Source: an uncultured Collinsella sp.
Lineage (GTDB): Bacteria > Actinomycetota > Coriobacteriia > Coriobacteriales > Coriobacteriaceae
Assembly (NCBI GenBank): GCA_900549455.1
Contig: UROM01000027.1
Span: 1 to 17,627 of the forward strand
Length of the DNA: 17,627 bases
Direction: 5' to 3'
Part shown: one piece after another, positions 1-6,780 of the stretch
Numbering within the stretch: the first letter of the stretch is position 1
How the letters are laid out: every line of letters begins with the position of its first letter
Program-made: the position numbers and the translations under genes
The notes under the pieces: model-generated
The model's input: the letters and a program-made list of their open reading frames with translations, nothing else
Told to the model about the DNA's origin: nothing
Databases searched by the model: none

Positions 1-27
1 GCAGCGTCAGATGTGTATAAGAGACAG
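1..27 (+). other. Nextera transposase adapter (sequencing artefact)
   Basis: Bases 9-27 are the 19-bp Tn5 mosaic end used in Nextera libraries, and bases 1-8 are the end of the Read 1 (i5-side) adapter arm. This is library sequence, not genome. Real sequence starts at base 28. It should be trimmed and not read as a transposon end. Confidence 0.97.
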
Positions 28-725
28 GCCGCGTTATGAACGTGCCGGGCAAGATCGCGACGCTTGTGGGTGTGGGTTCGTCGATTTGCGGCGGTTCTGC
101 CATCGCCGCGACCGCGCCCGTCATCGATGCCGACGATCGCGAGATTGCCCAGGCTATTTCGGTCATCTTCCTGTTTAACGTTATCGCGGCGCTCGTGTTT
201 CCGACGCTCGGCGGCATGCTCGGGCTGACCAACGAGGGCTTTGGCCTGTTTGCCGGCACCGCCATCAACGACACCTCGTCGGTAACGGCTGCGGCGAGCG
301 CCTGGGACAGCATGCATCCCGGCGCCAATGTGCTCGAGAGCGCCACGGTGGTCAAGCTCACCAGGACACTGGCCATCATTCCCATCACGCTGGTCCTCGC
401 ATGCTGGCAGATGCATCTGGCGCGCAAGGCCGGCGGCGACGCCAAAAGCACGTTCTCGCTTAAACGCGCGTTTCCCATGTTCGTGCTGTTCTTTGTGCTG
501 GCGAGCGTAATCACCACGGTGTTTCAGCTTCCCGCGTCCATTACGGCGCCCATCAAGGAGCTGTCGAAATTCTTTATCGTGATGGCCATGGCGGCTATTG
601 GCTTTAATACCGATATCGTCGAGCTGGTCAAAAAGGGCGGCAAGCCCATTGCATTGGGCTTTTGCTGCTGGATTGGCATTGCGTGCATGAGTTTGGGAAT
701 GCAGCACGTGCTGGGAATCTGGTAG
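28..725 (+). CDS. YeiH-family putative sulfate exporter, 5'-truncated
   Basis: This is the C-terminal part of an integral membrane transporter of the YeiH family (Pfam Cons_hypoth698, often annotated 'putative sulfate exporter family transporter'; substrate not firmly established). About 231 codons remain of a family length near 340, so roughly the first third is missing. The frame is open upstream of the first ATG at 36 and runs into the adapter, so that ATG is not the start. Family hallmarks visible, numbered from that ATG: a Gly-rich ICGGSAIAA segment near residues 18-26, the AGTAINDTSSVTAA segment near 73-86 (the family usually has His where this protein has Asn), and about six hydrophobic segments. 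The stop is TAG at 723-725. The next gene is a regulator 265 nt downstream, but nothing in the sequence links the two. Confidence 0.85.
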
Positions 726-778
726 AGAAGTAGCTTATCTGCGTGCTGCGTGCTGGCGAACGCATGCCTGCGGTGGAG

Positions 779-866
779 CGATAGGAGCTCTTGCGGGTAT
801 GGCTTGTCCGCAGGTTGATAGGTCCCGAAGAGCTCTTATCGCCCCGCCAGGATGGCGATGCGGGGC
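779..866. other. Nested hairpins downstream of the YeiH gene
   Basis: Two adjacent strong inverted repeats. First, 14-nt arms at 779-792 and 828-841 pair with one G-U, and the 35-nt interior holds a smaller GCGG/CCGC hairpin (793-796 with 808-811). Second, GCCCCGC at 841-847 pairs with GCGGGGC at 860-866, with GCC/GGC (846-848 with 854-856) as an alternative inner pairing. No T-run follows either stem, so this is not a textbook intrinsic terminator. It may end yeiH-like transcription or form a structured leader for the regulator at 991. Confidence 0.45.
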
Positions 867-904
867 AATTCATATACTCGCAGGACGGCGGCTTCTGCCC
901 TATA

Positions 905-940
905 GTGTTTAGTGAGCAATATCGTTCAATTTTGAAACAC
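905..940. promoter_or_regulatory. Nested dyad upstream of the regulator at 991
   Basis: GTGTTT (905-910) and AAACAC (935-940) form an inverted repeat. Inside it TTCAA (925-929) and TTGAA (932-936) form a tighter dyad with a 2-nt spacer. A -10-like TATAGT lies at 901-906, but I see no convincing -35. The AT-rich dyad about 55 nt before the start codon would suit an operator, possibly autoregulatory. This is inference only. Confidence 0.3.
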
Positions 941-990
941 TTGAGATGCCAGGCCGCAGATAGGGGCTGTGGCTAGAGACGGGGCGAACC

Positions 991-2208
991 ATGGACAGCG
1001 ATGCCAAGCTGCAGATTCTGATTGAGGCGTTGTCCGCAGCCGGAGCATCGGCGCTGGCAATCGACGAGCGCGGTGGCGTTGTAATCTCGACTGTGAGTGA
1101 CGCTGCGCTCGAGCAGGATATCGCTGCTTTTGTTTCCGAGCGTCTCGCTCGCGTGGGTGATGGATCGCGCCTGGTGATGGGACGCGAGGGCATGCGGTTG
1201 AGCTTGACGGTGCGACCGACGGCCAAGGAGCGCGGGGCGCTTTGGGTAGTCGTGGCGCACGAAGTGCGCGCCGCCGCGGCGCATGCGGGCATCGAGTGGC
1301 TCAATGCCGACGAAGTCGAGGCTCGCTACGAGTCGAGCACGTACGGCATCGTCGAAGACGCGGCGGCGGTCGCTGCCCCCGTACGGGAGAGTTACGCACG
1401 CGGGGTGCCCCTTATGCTCGAGGGTGAACTGGGCGCGGGGCAGGACCAGATTGCAAAACGTTTGTACCTGGATGGACCCTATGCCGATCAGCCCTTTGTG
1501 TCCGTTGCGCTCGATGAGCTTACGGATCGCGGCTGGCGCCATCTGCTCAAAAGTTCCGAATCGCCGCTATTCCAAACGGGGCTGACACTTTGCATGGGTG
1601 GCTGGCATGCTGTTGGTCCCCAACGCCTGCGCGAGCTCGTGTCCGCAATGATCGATACGGCGTTCGCAACGCGTTGCCATGTGGTGTTGACGGCAAACGA
1701 TATGCCGGGCGGCGGCGAAAGCGATCAGGCTGCCTTTGTTACCGAGCGTCTGGCCTGTGCCGTGAGTGTGGCGCCGGCGCTTGCCGAGCAGGGCGGCGCG
1801 TCGCATAAAATTACGGGCTATTTGAAGTATCTGGCAGATATGTTTGAAACGGATGCCCCATGGCTGTCCGCCGCCGCGGCGGAGACGCTCGATGCGTACC
1901 GCTGGCCCCGCAACTACCTGCAGCTGCGCGAAGTCTCTGAACGACTTTATATATTAGTGGGGACGGGCACGGTGGAGCGTGCCGTGGCGAAAGAGGTGCT
2001 TGCCCAGGAGGACGTTATCAAGACCGCGACTTTTGGCGCCCCGACACTCGAAAGCGATTTATATATCTTGCGTCCTCTGGCCGATACCGAGCGCGATATC
2101 GCACGGTTGGTCCTGCTGCACCTTCACGGCAACAGGACACGTGCGGCAGAGGTGCTCGGTATAAGCCGCACGACCTTATGGCGCCTGCTGAAGGACAACG
2201 ACCGCTGA
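991..2208 (+). CDS. Fis-type HTH regulator with a degenerate NtrC-like AAA+ domain
   Basis: A 405-residue predicted cytoplasmic DNA-binding regulator. Residues 1-130 are an unassigned, possibly sensory domain. Residues 135-325 follow the layout of a sigma-54 activator AAA+ domain: GELGAGQD (145-152) aligns with the Walker A region GETGTGKE, PFVSVALDEL (168-177) with the following segment, and WPRNYLQLREV (305-315) with the conserved WPGNVRELxN. The Walker A lysine is Gln151 here, and no GAFTGA loop or canonical Walker B is visible. ATP-driven sigma-54 activation is therefore unlikely. Residues 366-402 form a Fis-type helix-turn-helix containing NRTRAAEVLGISRTTLWRLL. The start ATG has only a weak G-rich RBS but leaves the domains intact. 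The gene stands alone and its target is unknown; the neighbouring YeiH transporter or its own dyad (905-940) are possibilities. Confidence 0.75.
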   Translation: MDSDAKLQILIEALSAAGASALAIDERGGVVISTVSDAALEQDIAAFVSERLARVGDGSRLVMGREGMRLSLTVRPTAKERGALWVVVAHEVRAAAAHAGIEWLNADEVEARYESSTYGIVEDAAAVAAPVRESYARGVPLMLEGELGAGQDQIAKRLYLDGPYADQPFVSVALDELTDRGWRHLLKSSESPLFQTGLTLCMGGWHAVGPQRLRELVSAMIDTAFATRCHVVLTANDMPGGGESDQAAFVTERLACAVSVAPALAEQGGASHKITGYLKYLADMFETDAPWLSAAAAETLDAYRWPRNYLQLREVSERLYILVGTGTVERAVAKEVLAQEDVIKTATFGAPTLESDLYILRPLADTERDIARLVLLHLHGNRTRAAEVLGISRTTLWRLLKDNDR

Positions 2209-2219
2209 GCGAGGCGCCC

Positions 2220-2248
2220 GTGACCGCGTGCAGCGCGTGTGATACAGT
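2220..2248 (+). promoter_or_regulatory. Candidate promoter for the membrane protein at 2293
   Basis: GTGACC at 2220-2225 and TACAGT at 2243-2248 are 17 nt apart. Each matches 4 of 6 bases of the sigma-70 consensus. Transcription would start near 2255, about 40 nt before the ATG at 2293. The promoter begins 11 nt after the stop of the upstream regulator. Confidence 0.3.
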
Positions 2249-2292
2249 CCAAAGCAGTAATGTTTCGATTGCGTTACGGCGTGCGGGGGCGT

Positions 2293-2874
2293 ATGGCGGA
2301 AACTTCAAAAACGAACCGAACAAAACGAAGTGCGGCGCCGGTCAGCCGACGTACGACTTCGCGGACGTGGGGCAAAAGCGCCTCGGGGTTCGACGGCTCG
2401 TTCAAGCGCACAAAATATGGCTATCCTTCGGCAAGCGCTCGCTTGGCCATGCAGGCCGAGTCCTCGTTGTGGGGACGAAGACGCGTGGTGGGCTCTAAGC
2501 TCAAGCACGAGGGCACGCTTGGCTACATTAGCCGCGGTGCGGCTCGCCGCAGTGGGCTCAATCCTGCTGGCTGGCATCGTTATGTGCCGATCGTGGTCGT
2601 TGCCGCGATAGTCGTCATCGCGCTCGCGGCACTTGGCTATGCCGGCGGCGGTGCGAGTCTGGGCGCGATGTTCAAATCGCCCGAACTTGCGCATGCTGGC
2701 ACGGAGCTTGTTGAGGGTGCACAAGACCAGACGGGTGTGGCGCCCCAGCGCGGTTTGGTCGCAGCAGCCGCCACCATTGCCGATGCTCAAAAGGACGAAG
2801 GCGAGCAAAAAGCAGAGGGGGCGGCACAGTCGAGTGATAGCGGGGCGATTTCGTCTCCAAATCAAATGGCATAG
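2293..2874 (+). CDS. Unrecognised single-pass membrane protein
   Basis: I do not recognise a family. From the ATG at 2293 the protein has 193 residues. The first ~95 are strongly basic and Arg/Ser/Lys rich, probably disordered. One hydrophobic helix follows at about residues 97-120 (starting YVPIVVVAAIVV). The remaining ~75 residues are Ala/Glu/Gln rich and acidic, with no evident fold. By the positive-inside rule the basic part would be cytoplasmic and the tail outside. The frame extends upstream to a GTG at 2239, but the candidate promoter overlaps that region, so the ATG is preferred despite a weak RBS. The next gene is an envelope protein 166 nt downstream, which might hint at a cell-surface role; that is only context. 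Confidence 0.55.
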   Translation: MAETSKTNRTKRSAAPVSRRTTSRTWGKSASGFDGSFKRTKYGYPSASARLAMQAESSLWGRRRVVGSKLKHEGTLGYISRGAARRSGLNPAGWHRYVPIVVVAAIVVIALAALGYAGGGASLGAMFKSPELAHAGTELVEGAQDQTGVAPQRGLVAAAATIADAQKDEGEQKAEGAAQSSDSGAISSPNQMA

Positions 2875-2934
2875 ACCTGACGGAACATAAAATCGTCACA
2901 GTGAGGTGCGTTTGGGGCTATAAGCGAACAAAAA

Positions 2935-2957
2935 TCTACAAAAGCGTTTCTTGTAGA
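2935..2957. promoter_or_regulatory. Inverted repeat upstream of the surface-protein gene
   Basis: TCTACAA (2935-2941) and TTGTAGA (2951-2957) are perfect 7-nt inverted arms separated by 9 nt. They lie just upstream of the likely promoter of the gene at 3041: a weak -35 near 2963-2969 and TATGCT at 2988-2993, spaced 18-19 nt. The arms could be an operator for a dimeric regulator. Confidence 0.35.
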
Positions 2958-3040
2958 GTTCTTTGGTCACAATTTACGGAAAAGGGCTATGCTACTAAGC
3001 ACTTAAAAATCTGCAAGCTGCAAGTTGAGGAGTACCTAAC

Positions 3041-3604
3041 ATGAAGAAGAGATTCATGGCAGCACTGAGCGTTCTCGCTCTTGCCCTGGCTCTGCCCGTG
3101 GCTGCTTTCGCCGCTCCGAGTCCGGCCAACACCACCACCACCGGCGCCAACAATGTGACCGCGAGCGTCAACAACGCCAACGTCAAGGTTGTTTCCACCA
3201 CCGACGTCGCCAAGGGCACCCCTGCCGGCGCCAACGTGGTCGCTTCCTTCGAGATCACCGAGTCCGAGGCCGGCACCGTTTCCGAGTCCAACCCGCTGAC
3301 CGTCACCTTCATCCTTGGCAAGGCTTACGCCAACGCTAAGGTTACCGTCTATGTCCAGCACAACGACGGCACTACGGAGCAGCTGAACCTGACCGCCGAC
3401 AACAACGGTAACGTTGTCTTTAAGGTCACCAAGCTCTCCACCTACACCATCGTGGCCGAGAAGACTGCCACTGGTGCTGCCGCCACCGACAACGGCGCTA
3501 AGTCCCCGACTACCGGTGTGGACACTACCGGTGTCGCCGCCGTGGCTGTGGTCGCCGCCGCTGGTGCCGCTTGCGCCTTTGTTGCTCTTCGCAAGAACAA
3601 CTAG
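3041..3604 (+). CDS. Cell-wall-anchored surface protein (SPTTG sorting signal)
   Basis: A 187-residue secreted protein. Residues 1-24 are a classical signal peptide (MKKR start, hydrophobic core, Ala-Phe-Ala before the cleavage site). Residues ~30-140 are Thr/Asn/Val rich and probably a beta-sandwich of unknown function. The C-terminus is a sorting signal: SPTTG (155-159), a hydrophobic stretch (~163-183) and the charged tail RKNN. Clostridioides difficile sortase B recognises (S/P)PXTG signals, and a class B sortase gene follows here, so that enzyme is the likely anchoring partner (inference). The RBS GAGGAG lies 8 nt before the ATG. Codon choice is strongly biased, with nearly every Asn as AAC and Thr mostly ACC, unlike the next genes, which suggests high expression. 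A terminator separates it from the sortase gene. Confidence 0.85.
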   Translation: MKKRFMAALSVLALALALPVAAFAAPSPANTTTTGANNVTASVNNANVKVVSTTDVAKGTPAGANVVASFEITESEAGTVSESNPLTVTFILGKAYANAKVTVYVQHNDGTTEQLNLTADNNGNVVFKVTKLSTYTIVAEKTATGAAATDNGAKSPTTGVDTTGVAAVAVVAAAGAACAFVALRKNN

Positions 3605-3610
3605 CACGCA

Positions 3611-3626
3611 TACGGTTTCAACCGTA
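3611..3626. other. Small perfect hairpin after the surface-protein gene
   Basis: TACGGTT (3611-3617) and AACCGTA (3620-3626) are perfect 7-bp arms with a 2-nt spacer, lying between the stop codon and the main terminator. It could protect the mRNA 3' end or assist termination. Confidence 0.5.
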
Positions 3627-3632
3627 AGATTT

Positions 3633-3662
3633 AAGGACCCGTACTTGTGCGGGTCCTTTTTT
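3633..3662 (+). terminator. Intrinsic terminator of the surface-protein gene
   Basis: AAGGACCCG (3633-3641) pairs perfectly with CGGGTCCTT (3650-3658), and a six-T run covers 3657-3662. This is a textbook Rho-independent terminator. It separates an apparently highly expressed surface-protein gene from the sortase gene that starts 26 nt later. Confidence 0.92.
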
Positions 3663-3687
3663 AACTGATTTGGGATGAAGGAATATC

Positions 3688-4494
3688 ATGGCAGAGCAGC
3701 CGTTGGGCAAGCACGTGGGCGACCCGGGCAAAAGGCGTCGCGCCGCAATTCTCAAAGGTGTTATCGCCGTGCTGTTGTTGGTTGCAGTTGGCTGTGGCGG
3801 CTACGTGCTCTACATGCACCATCTAGATCAAAAGGGCGCCGAGGAGATGAGCGCGACGGGCAAGCCCGCGACCGAGGTCGAGTCTAAGAACGACGAGCTG
3901 CCGGATAATCCCATCGATTTTGCTCCACTGATCCAGGAGAACGCCGACATCTACGCCTGGCTCTATATTCCGGGCACCGATATCAATACGCCCTTGCTGC
4001 AGAGCTCGGTGGATGACCTGTTCTATCTCAATCACGACAAGGATGGCAAGTACGATCCGTACGGCGCCGCCTTTAGCCAGATGGCCAACGCCCGCGATTT
4101 TAGTGATCCCGTCACGGTGATCTATGGTCATGTGAACAGCCGCATGTTCCACAACTTGCATTATTTTGAGGATGCGGACTTTTTTAACGAGAACACCGAG
4201 TTCTTCATCTACAGACCCGGTCATATCCTGAAGTACAAGATCGTTTCGGCCTACCAGTACGACAGTCGCCACATCCTCAACTCGTTTAACTTTGCCGATC
4301 CCGCCGTGCGCCAGGAGTATTTCAATACCGTTTGCAATCCCGACGCGCTCCTTAAAAACGTGCGCGAAGGCGTATCACTTGATGCAGATAGTAAGATTGT
4401 ACAGCTGAGCACCTGCGTACTCGATAAATCGCAGCGCAGCAACTCGCGCTATATCGTTAGCGGTGTATTAGTTAATGATCAGGAAACCAAGTAG
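3688..4494 (+). CDS. Class B sortase
   Basis: A 268-residue membrane-anchored transpeptidase that would cleave a sorting signal and attach the protein to peptidoglycan. A basic cytoplasmic N-terminus is followed by one membrane helix (about residues 22-42) and the extracellular sortase domain (about 75-262). The catalytic triad is visible: His148 in VIYGHVNS, Cys243 in QLSTCV and Arg254 in SNSRYIV. The segment NADIYAWLYIPGT (85-97) is typical of class B. The RBS AAGGA (3678-3682) lies 5 nt before the ATG. It follows the SPTTG protein gene, its likely substrate, and is followed 2 nt later by the LCP gene, so sortase and LCP are probably co-transcribed. The class assignment rests on motif style. 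Confidence 0.9.
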   Translation: MAEQPLGKHVGDPGKRRRAAILKGVIAVLLLVAVGCGGYVLYMHHLDQKGAEEMSATGKPATEVESKNDELPDNPIDFAPLIQENADIYAWLYIPGTDINTPLLQSSVDDLFYLNHDKDGKYDPYGAAFSQMANARDFSDPVTVIYGHVNSRMFHNLHYFEDADFFNENTEFFIYRPGHILKYKIVSAYQYDSRHILNSFNFADPAVRQEYFNTVCNPDALLKNVREGVSLDADSKIVQLSTCVLDKSQRSNSRYIVSGVLVNDQETK

Positions 4495-4496
4495 CA

Positions 4497-5777
4497 ATGA
4501 ACCCACGTGGCAAGCACTTTATCGATGCGGTAGACCCTGAAGAGAACAGCCAGGAGAGCACGTCTCGGCAGCAGGTTTCCGATGTGGCAGACCCTACCGG
4601 CATGCAGCAGGGCGCCGATGTCGTCTCGGGCGCTGACGCAGAAAATGGGGCGCAGAGCGAAACCATGGGACAGGCCGATGCTTCGGCGCAGGTTGCGGAT
4701 GATGCGCCGCAGCCTGCTGATGAGACCGAATGGCCTTCGCTCGATGAAGCGGCACCGCAGCGCCGTCGTCGTTCCAAGGAGTCGATTAAGCGCATTAAAC
4801 GTCGTCGCCGTATCCGCAGGCTCGTGATCGTGCTGCTTGTGATCGGCGCGATTGTCGTTGCCGGCTGGGGCTTCGTGAACCATAGCGTGAGCCAGGGCAA
4901 AAAGAAGATCGAGGAAAAGACCCAGAAGGTCATTAAGGCCAAAGGCGACACCATCACCTATAACGGCAAGAAGTATGAGCTCAACAAGCATATGGCCACG
5001 GTGGCGTTCATTGGTTTCGATGGACGCGACAACGACGATGGCACCCAGAAGGGACAGTCCGATACCGTGATGGTTGTGGCGCTCAATACCGATACGGGTG
5101 AGGCGCGTGGCATCGTTATCCCGCGCGATAGCATGGTTGCCGTGGACACATATTCCAATGGGTCATTTGCCGGCCAGGTGACCGAGCAGCTGTGCCTGCA
5201 GTTTGCCTACGGCACCGACGGCGATAATTCCTCGCAGCTGACGGCGGCGGCCGCTTCACGCGTACTCGACAACATCCCGGTCGACTATTACTACACGCTC
5301 AATATTGAGGGCGTGGCGCCTATCAATGATTCTATTGGCGGCGTGACGCTGGTACCCACGCAGACTGTGCCGGGTACTTCGGTGGTCGAGGGGCAGGAGA
5401 CAACACTCTTTGGCAAGATGGCCGAGAAGTACGTGCAGTGGCGCGATACCTCTGTGCTCACGTCCTCGCTCGACCGAACCGCGCGTCAGGTGAGTTACCT
5501 CCAGGCGTTTGCGTCTAAGGTTCTCAGTAGCGCTAAGAGCAACCCCGCTGCGCTCATCAGCCTGTACCAAACCATGGACGACTATACGTGGACCAACCTG
5601 GGTCTCGATGAGTTTAGCTACCTGGCGACCACGATGCTCGAGCACGGCCTGACCTCGTTTGATGTCGTGACGCTGCAGGGAACCATGCAGCAGGGCGACA
5701 CCTTTGCCGAGTTCTATCTGGACCAGGACAACGTAAAACAAACCGTTGTGGACACCTTCTATCATCCTGTTAATTAG
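4497..5777 (+). CDS. LytR-CpsA-Psr (LCP) family protein
   Basis: A 426-residue LCP-family protein. Members are extracytoplasmic phosphotransferases that attach anionic polymers or glycans from lipid carriers to peptidoglycan or surface proteins. Residues 1-85 are acidic, Gln/Ala/Asp rich and probably disordered. An Arg/Lys-rich stretch (89-108) precedes one membrane helix (about 109-126). The LCP domain starts near 167 (VAFIGFDGRD) and shows the hallmark QSDTVMVVAL (187-196) and IPRDS (208-212), with Asp189, Arg210 and Asp211 at positions used for pyrophosphate and metal binding in the family. The C-terminal ~120 residues are less characteristic. The ATG lies 2 nt after the sortase stop, with AGGA at 4481-4484 as a distant RBS, indicating translation from the sortase transcript. 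The long cytoplasmic acidic tail is unusual. Confidence 0.87.
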   Translation: MNPRGKHFIDAVDPEENSQESTSRQQVSDVADPTGMQQGADVVSGADAENGAQSETMGQADASAQVADDAPQPADETEWPSLDEAAPQRRRRSKESIKRIKRRRRIRRLVIVLLVIGAIVVAGWGFVNHSVSQGKKKIEEKTQKVIKAKGDTITYNGKKYELNKHMATVAFIGFDGRDNDDGTQKGQSDTVMVVALNTDTGEARGIVIPRDSMVAVDTYSNGSFAGQVTEQLCLQFAYGTDGDNSSQLTAAAASRVLDNIPVDYYYTLNIEGVAPINDSIGGVTLVPTQTVPGTSVVEGQETTLFGKMAEKYVQWRDTSVLTSSLDRTARQVSYLQAFASKVLSSAKSNPAALISLYQTMDDYTWTNLGLDEFSYLATTMLEHGLTSFDVVTLQGTMQQGDTFAEFYLDQDNVKQTVVDTFYHPVN

Positions 5778-5833
5778 CTGCCCAGGTGCCGGATGCCAAC
5801 GGTGGTTCACTCGATGTCAGGCATCAACAGCGA

Positions 5834-5933
5834 GCGGGCCGCATTTGCGCCAAGGTGACGTGAAATGAGAGGGCGCTGACCTTTTGGTCGCGCCCTCGAA
5901 ATTGAACGTCAGATTGGCGTGAATGCGGCCCGC
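5834..5933. repeat. ~100-nt two-tier inverted repeat at a convergent junction
   Basis: Outer arms 5834-5853 and 5914-5933 match as inverted repeats at 18 of 20 positions. Inside, TGACG (5856-5860) pairs with CGTCA (5907-5911). At the core GAGGGCGC (5869-5876) pairs with GCGCCCTC (5890-5897), then GACC (5878-5881) with GGTC (5886-5889) around a TTTT loop and a single bulged T. It lies between the converging LCP (+) and nitroreductase (-) genes. It may act as a bidirectional terminator, though neither side has a strong T-run, and it could also be a mobile palindromic element. Confidence 0.7.
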
Positions 5934-5948
5934 GCAGCGTCAACGGGT

Positions 5949-5970
5949 CCGCCGTTCGTTAGAACGGCGG
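5949..5970 (-). other. Perfect hairpin around the nitroreductase stop codon
   Basis: A 9-bp perfect stem (5949-5957 with 5962-5970) closes a 4-nt loop that contains the TAA stop (complement of 5959-5961) of the minus-strand nitroreductase gene. The last codons of the gene therefore form one arm of the stem. It may contribute to mRNA 3'-end stability together with the larger repeat just downstream. Confidence 0.5.
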
Positions 5971-6486
5971 AACATACACCACGTTGTCGCGGCGGGGCTT
6001 GGCCTCGGGAAGCACGTCTTCGGCATAGCCCAGGATGCAGTTGCCGACGCCGCGCAGGCTTCCGTCGGCGGGCAGACCCCAGCTGGCCAGCAGATCGAGG
6101 CCCTCGGGCGAATCGAAAACCTCGTGGGCGCGATGAATCCAGCACGAATCAACGCCCAGCGCATAGGCAGCATTGAGCAGGTTGCCCATGGCAAGCGAAC
6201 CGTCTTCCAGATGCGTGGGCACGCTGCGGTCGACCAGCACCACCACAACCGTTTTGGCACCGTAGAAGGGGTCGTCGTTGCTGCCCATGACTTGCGCATT
6301 GAGCTGCGAGAGACGCTCGATGGTCGCGGGATCGGTAACGGCGACAAACGTCACCGGCTGGCGTCCCATGCCGCTGGGCGCATACTGGCCGGCCTCGATA
6401 ATGCGTGCGAGCTTTTCGGCTTCGACGGGGCGATCGCTGTAGTTGCGGCAGCTGCGGCGATGGATGAGCGCTTCGATGGTCTCCAT
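5959..6486 (-). CDS. Nitroreductase-family flavoprotein
   Basis: A 175-residue protein of the nitroreductase family (PF00881): dimeric, FMN-dependent, NAD(P)H-using cytoplasmic reductases acting on nitroaromatics, quinones or other electrophiles; the true substrate cannot be told. Visible hallmarks: RRSCRNY (10-16), the Arg/Ser FMN-phosphate site; the APSGMGRQP segment (36-44); and DGSLAMGNLLNAAYALG (95-111) followed by SCWI (114-117), the helix and strand flanking the flavin. The start is placed at the ATG at 6486 because AGGAGA sits 4 nt upstream at 6491-6496; the frame itself stays open further upstream without family similarity. It is monocistronic and converges with the LCP gene. Confidence 0.88.
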   Translation of the reverse strand: METIEALIHRRSCRNYSDRPVEAEKLARIIEAGQYAPSGMGRQPVTFVAVTDPATIERLSQLNAQVMGSNDDPFYGAKTVVVVLVDRSVPTHLEDGSLAMGNLLNAAYALGVDSCWIHRAHEVFDSPEGLDLLASWGLPADGSLRGVGNCILGYAEDVLPEAKPRRDNVVYVPPF

Positions 6487-6780
6487 GGGTTCTCCTAGCG
6501 ATGACGTTGCAGATGCTCCGTTCTTACCCGTCACGCCGTAGCCGTAATCGCGCGAAGGGCTCCAAGCAGCAATGGCCGCCAATCGGAAAAGTCGGCTTGC
6601 ATAAAACCGCGGCAAGAATGTGAGAAGCTGATGAGATGGTTAAACGTTTTATCCCGTCTACCCTGCGGTTTTTTACCACTTGCCTAAATGATGCGCGCAT
6701 AAGCTCTGATAAAGGTTTTACTAAAGGAGTACCAACGTTTATCAACGCGCCATGGTGGCGCCGGGCCAGGAGGTAACATC

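Noticed and set aside
1..27. Tn5 mosaic end as evidence of a natural transposon
   Set aside because: It is joined to Nextera adapter arms, and at the right end also to an index. It comes from library preparation.
6487..6780. Riboswitch or small RNA in the gap upstream of the small protein gene
   Set aside because: The region has a short palindrome (AAACGTTT near 6642) and T-rich patches, but no stable stem, known aptamer pattern or convincing promoter that I could support.
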